A stretch of 57,170 bases of DNA from Stentor coeruleus (Eukaryota; Ciliophora; Heterotrichea; Heterotrichida; Stentoridae): the NCBI GenBank assembly GCA_001970955.1, contig MPUH01000398.1, forward strand, positions 1 through 57,170, in the 5' to 3' direction. The position numbers were made by a program, and so were the translations under genes. Positions 51,142 through 57,170 of the stretch are shown in pieces (positions within the stretch are counted from its first letter, which is position 1; every line of letters begins with the position of its first letter). The notes beneath the pieces were generated by a model. The model saw nothing but the letters and a program-made list of their open reading frames with translations, was not told where the DNA came from and ran no database searches.

Positions 51142-54100
51142 ATGAATCGAGCTTTCTCTCCAATAAATCGTCAATATTGGATTCCAGACTCAGAAACAAA
51201 ATCATGCAACGATTGTGGACTTAATTTTACAGCCTTTCGTCGTCGTCATCACTGTAGATTTTGTGGAATGATTTTTTGCAAAAAGCACGTCTCCTCTAAG
51301 AAAACTAATCTTTCTCAGAAAATTCTCAATATGATATGTGACAAATGTATAGAAGCTATCAATAAATGTGAAGCAAAACAAGCCCAGAGAAGTCCAACAA
51401 GTCTATGTAGTTCTCCAAGTTTTTTTCAAGGAAACACATCAAACACTTTCCCTATTAAAAACATTCCTCCCAAACAGCCAAGAATATATACAAAATGTGA
51501 AAATCCACTTATTGAAATCGAAAGGATGCAGTCTATTATCAACACAGAAGATGAAATAACTGAAAATCTTTTCAATAATTATCTATTGAATAGGACAAAA
51601 ATACTTGTATCAAGTTTAGGTATTCAAGAAGAATGGAATGATATTTTAGTTGTCCTTGTTAATAATGTTGTTAAAAGTATCTGTCCTTCTGTACAATATA
51701 GAGGAGATTCATTAGATATTACAAAATGTATAAGAATACAGAAAATTATATGTGAAGATACTTCAAATGTAGGGTTTACTAATGGTCTTGTATTCCCAAA
51801 GAATCTTGTAAACAAGAAAATGTGTAAAACTCTAGACTCACCTAAAATACTAATGCTTAAAAGTTTTAGTATTATTGAACATGGATCTATGAGTATGATT
51901 TCTATGGAAAAGCTTATAGAACAAGAAGAATCACGAAAATTAATGGTCTTAAAAAAAATCCAAGACCTTACTCCTAATATTGTTATGTGTGAAAAAAGTT
52001 TACCACAAGATATTATCGATTCTTTAACTAAATTTAAAATTGCTGCTATTGCTTTAGTTAAACCAAAAATACTTAAATTACTTTCAAGAGCAACTTCGGG
52101 AAAAATATTAGAAAATCCTAATGAAATGTTTATAGAAAAAAATTTTTTAGGGACTTGTATAAATTTTTATTCTGAATCCAGAGGCGATACAAATTTCTTA
52201 CATTTTGAAGGATTTAAAGATAGGAGCACAATAGGGACAATTTTTATTTCTGGGCCAAAAGAAACTGAACTTGATTGGGTTAAAAAAAGTTTAAAAAGTT
52301 TAATGAAAGAATATAGGAATATACGTATAGAGAAATCTTTTATAGAAGATTTTAAGATATTAGGTATTGAGGATTTTTATACGCAAATGCAAGAAACATC
52401 TATAGTTTTTAAGCAATTTATTATATCAGAAAACAATCCATGTAAAGATCCTAAGATTTGCTCAGGAGAGTTTTATAGTGTTGAAGATTCTGCACTTGGA
52501 GAGTTTTTAATAAAGACTATTGAAAAAATAGACTCTAAGTGTAAAGTTTGTAACTTAAGTTGGGGGAATCATAATTATTATTATATAAGAAAAGAAGGGA
52601 GAATTAAAATTTGTATTCACAGAGAAAACTTTCAGCAAAATACTAAAGATTCATCATCAACTAATATTTATGTAAACCGTGAATGTAAGTATTGTAGTAG
52701 ATTTGAAAAATATAAAAACCCTTTATCTAGTACTATGTGGGAATACTCATTTTATAAATTTATTAACAACTTTTTTATCAAAAGTAGTATGATCTCATCA
52801 GCAATCAACTGTAAACATAATTTTTTTAATTCTTCAAGATTCCACTTTTATATTAAAGATAGTGCTATAACAATAGAATATGAAAATAACCCATGTTATA
52901 AAGTCCTTTCTATAAATAATAGACCAGATAATACAACTGTTATAAAAAAAAAAATTGAAAACATAGTTGACAAAATAAAAAATTATGGGGTAAAAATTAT
53001 TGAAGAATTAATTCAAACTAGTAAAGAACTACTTTTAAATGCAAATAATGATGTAGCTGAAGAAGAAAAAGAAGAATCAGAATGGTTTTGGCAAAGTCTT
53101 AAAAACCAACTTTCATTAATCACAGAAAATCTTAGTCTTGAACTTGTAAAACTCTATGATTTATCCCCTTTGAAATTTTCTAATGTTTTAGAAGTTGAAA
53201 CATTTAGACGTTCACTTTTTTTCAAAATATGCGATGCAAAATTGATAGTTTCTAACATACTCTCAATACTAAAAGTTTTTTTACGTAAAGAAAAAACATC
53301 ATTTAATAATACGATAAATGAAACTTTTACAGTAGAAAATAAAAACATGAGGGGAGTTGTTGATGAAGATGAATTTTGGAGAAGGCGAAGTTTAACAATT
53401 TTTGGTAGTAAATGTCCTGAAAAAGGTACTAAAATTTATGAGACATTAAACAGCAAAGATTTTAAAGCATTAAAAAGAGGAAATCTCACTTTAGAAACAG
53501 GAAAAAACAATCTTTTCATACCTGTAGAAGAAGATGATTGCATGTCTATAATCGCTTATACATTAAATAGTAAACAATATTATGAAGAAATATTGAAAGA
53601 TCTTGAAAACCTGAAAGAAATGCACATGATTGAAAGTGAGTTATTAAACTGCACTGAAAAACATTTCCAATTTCAATTTTCAACTTATTCTTCTGAACAA
53701 GTTAAAGAACTTATACGTAATGAAGATATAATTGGTATTTATGGTGATCTTATAACATTTAATGTTCATATATTTTATCCAAGACAATTTCATGTTATAA
53801 GAGAAAGAGTTGCAGATAATCATGCAAACTTTATACAATCAATATATCAATCAGAAAATAAAAATGAACAATTAGGGAAAAGTAAAGCTACATTTAGTAA
53901 AAGTTTTGATGAAAGATACATAATAAAGGTTCTTGATGAAAAAGAATTTACAATGTTTAAAGATTTAGCACCAAATTATTTTAGGCATTTTTGTAATGAG
54001 TCTTTTCATAATATGCCAAGTAAAATGGTCAAAACTTTAGGATGTTTTAGAGTGTTTTCGAAAAATCATACAACTGGAAGAACAAAAATTGAATGGGTTT

Positions 54101-54549
54101 TATTGTTAGAAAATCTTGGGTGTATTATGCCAAAAGATATTCAAGTTTATGATTTAAAAGGATCTTTTAATCATCGTCGTTATGTAGAAATTGGAGAAAG
54201 ACGTACTAAAATGGATAAAAATTATATGGAAGATTTTGGAGGACTACCTTTAACAATACCGAAAGAAGCTAGGGAAATCCTTGATATGAGTATTTTCAAT
54301 GATTCACTGTTTTTATATAAACAAAATATTGTTGATTATTCTTTGCTTTTAATGATTTCTGCTAAGGAAAAAGTAATAACGTATGGGATTATAGATTATA
54401 TTGCAAAATTCACATTAGAAAAAGCTATTGAGAGAAAATATAAAAAAATATCAGGTACGAATGATCCTACAATAGCAAAACCGTTAGCGTATAAGACTAG
54501 ATTTAGAACAAATATTATGAAGATGTTTTTCTTAGAAGCTGATAATTAG
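51142..54549 (+). CDS. FYVE-domain phosphatidylinositol phosphate kinase (PIKfyve/Fab1 type)
   Basis: 1135 aa in one intron-free frame. FYVE zinc finger at about 13-75 with WIPD, CNDCGLNF, RRRHHCRFCG and the final CDKC, which binds PI3P on endosomes. About 135-420 corresponds to the CCT/Cpn60-like domain of Fab1 (FTNGLVFPKNLVNKKM; PNIVMCEKSLPQDI). A Cys/His-rich region follows at about 470-560. The lipid kinase occupies about 850-1130: KATFSKSFDERYIIKVL (Gly-rich loop and catalytic Lys), DLKGS near 1004, IFNDSLFLYKQNIVDYSLL near 1064, and YGIIDYIAKFTLEKAIE. All catalytic residues expected are present. Fab1/PIKfyve makes PI(3,5)P2 on late endosomes and vacuoles. It is about half the length of the animal enzyme and lacks a DEP domain. 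The kinesin gene follows after 58 nt. Confidence 0.94.
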   Translation: MNRAFSPINRQYWIPDSETKSCNDCGLNFTAFRRRHHCRFCGMIFCKKHVSSKKTNLSQKILNMICDKCIEAINKCEAKQAQRSPTSLCSSPSFFQGNTSNTFPIKNIPPKQPRIYTKCENPLIEIERMQSIINTEDEITENLFNNYLLNRTKILVSSLGIQEEWNDILVVLVNNVVKSICPSVQYRGDSLDITKCIRIQKIICEDTSNVGFTNGLVFPKNLVNKKMCKTLDSPKILMLKSFSIIEHGSMSMISMEKLIEQEESRKLMVLKKIQDLTPNIVMCEKSLPQDIIDSLTKFKIAAIALVKPKILKLLSRATSGKILENPNEMFIEKNFLGTCINFYSESRGDTNFLHFEGFKDRSTIGTIFISGPKETELDWVKKSLKSLMKEYRNIRIEKSFIEDFKILGIEDFYTQMQETSIVFKQFIISENNPCKDPKICSGEFYSVEDSALGEFLIKTIEKIDSKCKVCNLSWGNHNYYYIRKEGRIKICIHRENFQQNTKDSSSTNIYVNRECKYCSRFEKYKNPLSSTMWEYSFYKFINNFFIKSSMISSAINCKHNFFNSSRFHFYIKDSAITIEYENNPCYKVLSINNRPDNTTVIKKKIENIVDKIKNYGVKIIEELIQTSKELLLNANNDVAEEEKEESEWFWQSLKNQLSLITENLSLELVKLYDLSPLKFSNVLEVETFRRSLFFKICDAKLIVSNILSILKVFLRKEKTSFNNTINETFTVENKNMRGVVDEDEFWRRRSLTIFGSKCPEKGTKIYETLNSKDFKALKRGNLTLETGKNNLFIPVEEDDCMSIIAYTLNSKQYYEEILKDLENLKEMHMIESELLNCTEKHFQFQFSTYSSEQVKELIRNEDIIGIYGDLITFNVHIFYPRQFHVIRERVADNHANFIQSIYQSENKNEQLGKSKATFSKSFDERYIIKVLDEKEFTMFKDLAPNYFRHFCNESFHNMPSKMVKTLGCFRVFSKNHTTGRTKIEWVLLLENLGCIMPKDIQVYDLKGSFNHRRYVEIGERRTKMDKNYMEDFGGLPLTIPKEAREILDMSIFNDSLFLYKQNIVDYSLLLMISAKEKVITYGIIDYIAKFTLEKAIERKYKKISGTNDPTIAKPLAYKTRFRTNIMKMFFLEADN

Positions 54550-54607
54550 TATTACATAATTTATATAATTCATTCTGCAAAATTATAATAATTTATTTAA
54601 TATCTCC

Positions 54608-56740
54608 ATGTCCTCAACAGAGACTGTAAGAGTGATAGTTAGAAGTCGTCCTTTAAACAAATCTGAAAAAGATCGTGGAAACTTCTCAATTGTGCAATTT
54701 GATCGTAGTATAAAACAAGTTGCTATTACCGACACAAAATCAGGTATTCCTAAAACTTTTGCATATGACGCGGTATTCGATGACACATTTACACAACAAC
54801 AACTCTATATTGAATCAGCCAATTCTTTAGTTGAAAGTACTCTTCAAGGTTATAACTCAACAATATTCGCATATGGACAAACAGGTTGTGGTAAAACTTT
54901 TACAATGCTTGGTGTTCCTAATGACCCTGAACTTAGAGGAATTATTCCCAATTCTTTCTATCATATTTTTGGGAATATTTCTGAAGCCCCTGAGCATAAA
55001 ATGTTTTCTGTAAGATGTTCTTATATTGAAATATACAATGAAGAGATAAGAGACTTATTAAATTATGATCCAAATACAAAACTTGAATTAAGAGAAGATA
55101 AAGGTAAAGGTATTTTTGCAAATAATTTAAAAGAACATCCTGTGAAAAATATAAGCGATATTGGTGCAGCTATGGAAGGTGGTAATCAACATAGAATTGT
55201 TAAACAAACTAATATGAATGAAAAATCTTCAAGGTCACATGCGATATTTACGATATATGTAGAAACATCTGAGGTGCAAAATGGGAAAAGTTTACTAAGG
55301 GCAGGGAAGTTAAATTTGGTAGATTTAGCAGGGTCAGAAAGACAAAAAAAAACAGGTGCGGAGGGTGATAGATTGAAAGAAGCTATTAAAATCAACTTAT
55401 CCCTTAGTGCTCTTGGAAATGTTATTAATGCTTTAGTTGAAGGAAGCCAACATGTACCTTATAGGGATTCTAAACTTACTTTATTATTACAGGATTCTTT
55501 AGGAGGTAACACAAAAACATTAATGATTGCAGTTATTTCCCCAGCAGATTATAATTATGATGAGAGTTTAAGTACTTTAAGATATGCAAGCAGAGCTAAG
55601 TTTATAAAAAATAAACCGAAAATCAATGAGGATCCAAAAGATGCTCTTATCCGACAATATGCTCAGGAAATTGAAAGGCTAAGAAAAATGCTTGAAGCAC
55701 AACAAACAGGAGAGCCCGTGATGATTGAAAAAGTTATAGAAAAATATGTTGAAGTTCCTGTAAAAAGAAGGATAACAATCGAATATACTGATGACTTTGA
55801 AGAAAATGATGAAGAAAGTGAAGTTTTTGGCAAAAGAAAAAGCTTACAAAGGTTATCAAGATTTACAAACAACATAAACAGTAATCCTTCCCTTGCTAAA
55901 ATAGAAGAAACAATACTTGACGAATATAATGAAAAAGAAGAAATCACAAGAACTCTAACAAAAATAAAAAACACACTTATCCAAGGAGGTGAAGCTCTAG
56001 ACAAAGCTGAAGTTGAAAGGCTTAAAGCTCACAAAAACTATCGGAAAAAATTAAAAATGCAAAAAGCCAAAGAAAAAAAACTTTTAGAAGAGTTTAAAAA
56101 AAGTGAAGAAGAAGTTATTTTAATAGAAAAAAAATATGCTAGCGTTCAAGAGGAATTAGAAGATTTACGTAAACTAAGTCAGCAGCTTAAAGTAAAATGT
56201 AAGGCTGCAAATGCTGAAGTTAATGATCTTAATCATGAATTTGAAGTCGAACGTGAGGAAATTTTAGAAAATTACAGAGATAAAAGAGTTGATCATGAGT
56301 TTTTATCAACAGTTGTGAAATATATTTTACCAATAGCTGAAATAAGGACTATAAGAGAAAAATCGAAATATGATGAAATTAATAAAAAGTGGAAAATTCC
56401 TGCTTTTGTTGTCCAAAATAAGTCTGCTTTTTTTACTAAAATTGCAGGAGCACAAGTTCGTGATGCTTTACAAGAAAAGGTCATTAGGTTTAAAGATACA
56501 CCTTCAACAAAAAAACATCCTGAAAATAAACGTAAGGATAATTATTTTTTAGATCAAACTGAAACAAGAAATAGACAACTTGATGCAATTACTCCATCAC
56601 CTATACCTTCTAATAATAGGCAATATGGTAGTTTGGATAAAAGAAGTCAGGGATTAATGCTTAGTGATAAACCTATTAGAAAAAAAGTATTTTTACAACC
56701 TATAGAACAGACTCGCAAACTCATGGGAAGCAATCCATGA
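54608..56740 (+). CDS. Kinesin motor protein, kinesin-2-like
   Basis: 710 aa. N-terminal motor at about 6-345: VRVIVRSRPLN, AYDAVFDDTFTQQQLY, P-loop GQTGCGKT near 90, switch I NEKSSRSHAIF, switch II LVDLAGSER, and YRDSKLTLLLQDSLGGNTKT. After the motor, KPKINEDPKDALIRQYAQEI then ERLRKML matches the neck of KIF3/FLA10-type kinesin-2, the plus-end motor of anterograde intraflagellar transport. Coiled coils run at about 440-560. The tail is basic and Ser/Pro-containing. The kinesin-2 assignment rests on the neck sequence; another N-kinesin is possible. ATPase residues are all intact. Confidence 0.92.
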   Translation: MSSTETVRVIVRSRPLNKSEKDRGNFSIVQFDRSIKQVAITDTKSGIPKTFAYDAVFDDTFTQQQLYIESANSLVESTLQGYNSTIFAYGQTGCGKTFTMLGVPNDPELRGIIPNSFYHIFGNISEAPEHKMFSVRCSYIEIYNEEIRDLLNYDPNTKLELREDKGKGIFANNLKEHPVKNISDIGAAMEGGNQHRIVKQTNMNEKSSRSHAIFTIYVETSEVQNGKSLLRAGKLNLVDLAGSERQKKTGAEGDRLKEAIKINLSLSALGNVINALVEGSQHVPYRDSKLTLLLQDSLGGNTKTLMIAVISPADYNYDESLSTLRYASRAKFIKNKPKINEDPKDALIRQYAQEIERLRKMLEAQQTGEPVMIEKVIEKYVEVPVKRRITIEYTDDFEENDEESEVFGKRKSLQRLSRFTNNINSNPSLAKIEETILDEYNEKEEITRTLTKIKNTLIQGGEALDKAEVERLKAHKNYRKKLKMQKAKEKKLLEEFKKSEEEVILIEKKYASVQEELEDLRKLSQQLKVKCKAANAEVNDLNHEFEVEREEILENYRDKRVDHEFLSTVVKYILPIAEIRTIREKSKYDEINKKWKIPAFVVQNKSAFFTKIAGAQVRDALQEKVIRFKDTPSTKKHPENKRKDNYFLDQTETRNRQLDAITPSPIPSNNRQYGSLDKRSQGLMLSDKPIRKKVFLQPIEQTRKLMGSNP

Positions 56741-56851
56741 TAAAATATTAATTTACTAGCAATTAAGTATTTTTATGAAATTTTTTAATTAATGTTTTAG
56801 TTTATTGCCCAATTTTTAACATTTTTGAAAATTGTTATTTTAAATTTAATA

Positions 56852-57170
56852 CAGTGGGGCCTGTCAAGTTAAACACTCTCAAGTTGCACATTTTTGAGAA
56901 ATTAAGAAAAAACCTTAAATTTTCCAATATCTTAAACCTGAAATCAGCTAGGAGAATATATAGGATATGATAGCAATGTTGAGAAATATTGAGCTACACT
57001 TTTAACAATGTAGCTAGTGTAGAAGAATATATAGGATATGATAACAATGTTGAGATATCTGATTCTCATGGTGAAAACATCGATGAAATTCTTCAAAATG
57101 TTGTTGAAGAAGTTATGATGGCTCAAATAAAAAATCAGGAATATTTGAAACAAGAAGCTGAAGACGATGA
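56852..57170 (+). mobile_element. Candidate pogo/Tigger-like transposon end with transposase-tail relic
   Basis: Directly after a TA dinucleotide (56850-56851) the sequence begins CAGTGGGGCCTGTCAAGTTA and repeats a CTCAAGTTGCACA-like phrase. This is the style of terminal inverted repeats of Tc1/mariner-pogo elements, which insert at TA. From about 56989 to the window end an open frame reads LSYTFNNVASVEEYIGYDNN, then VEISDSHGENIDEILQNVV. It resembles the acidic linker and tail that follow the DDE domain in Tigger-type transposases. If so, the catalytic part is missing between the TIR and this tail, so the copy is internally deleted or rearranged. The other end lies outside the window. Both the TIR and the coding call are from memory. 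Confidence 0.4.
56949..57059. repeat. 71-bp-period partial direct duplication
   Basis: GAATATATAGGATATGATA occurs at 56954 and again at 57025, 71 bp apart. Similarity extends over roughly 36-38 nt with a few changes. The period is not a multiple of three, so the encoded reading frame differs between the copies. Confidence 0.85.

Overview
The window looks like a macronuclear chromosome fragment of a heterotrich ciliate, most likely Stentor or a close relative. The DNA is strongly AT-rich and carries eukaryotic, cilium-rich gene content: an outer-dynein-arm docking subunit, a kinesin-2-type motor, MORN and LRR proteins, a cyclic-nucleotide-domain K+ channel and a TRP-like channel. TAA, TAG and TGA all terminate intact genes, so the code is standard, unlike most ciliates. 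The strongest diagnostic is seven spliceosomal introns of exactly 15 nt, all fitting GTANNNNNNANNTAG with an invariant A at position 10. From recall, this is the intron type described for Stentor coeruleus.

Layout. 1-1060: decayed multi-pass membrane protein gene (minus). 1.5-4.3 kb: SEC14-like lipid transfer protein (minus) and a two-intron CDP-alcohol phosphatidyltransferase (plus). 4.3-7.9 kb: mostly AT-rich spacer with one C2H2 zinc-finger gene. 7.9-10.7 kb: a 4-TM protein 16 nt upstream of a CNBD K+ channel. 10.9-15.2 kb: MPN-domain protein, a clear ArfGAP pseudogene head-to-head with a Kelch-like gene, and a small conserved protein. 15.4-20.3 kb: unusual small GTPase, outer-arm docking coiled-coil protein, tandem CCCH protein and TMEM41/VTT protein. 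20.4-28.3 kb: one 2616-aa BEACH-WD40 giant. 29-32 kb: a 61-bp tandem repeat, an LRR protein and a Qc-type SNARE, each gene with one intron. 32.7-36.7 kb: WD40-ankyrin-TRP-like channel fusion. 37.4-46.1 kb: pseudokinase, divergent pair (globin-like-tailed protein and PDI-like protein) with start codons 4 nt apart, two coiled-coil or disordered proteins, and a membrane-anchored pepsin-fold protein lacking the catalytic motifs. 46-48 kb: decayed coding relics. 48-57 kb: MORN protein, J protein, FYVE-PIPK (PIKfyve/Fab1 type), kinesin, and a candidate pogo/Tigger-like transposon end at the right edge.

The themes are membrane traffic and phosphoinositides (SEC14, CDP-alcohol transferase, BEACH, TMEM41, SNARE, PIKfyve, ArfGAP relic), cilia (docking complex, kinesin, possibly MORN/LRR/JHY-like proteins) and excitability (two channels). 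No operon-like logic is claimed: genes are closely packed and some neighbours almost touch. Several enzyme-fold genes lack key catalytic residues (GTPase P-loop Lys, kinase HRD/DFG, pepsin Asp motifs, second Cys of both PDI sites). No tRNA, rRNA or CRISPR was seen.
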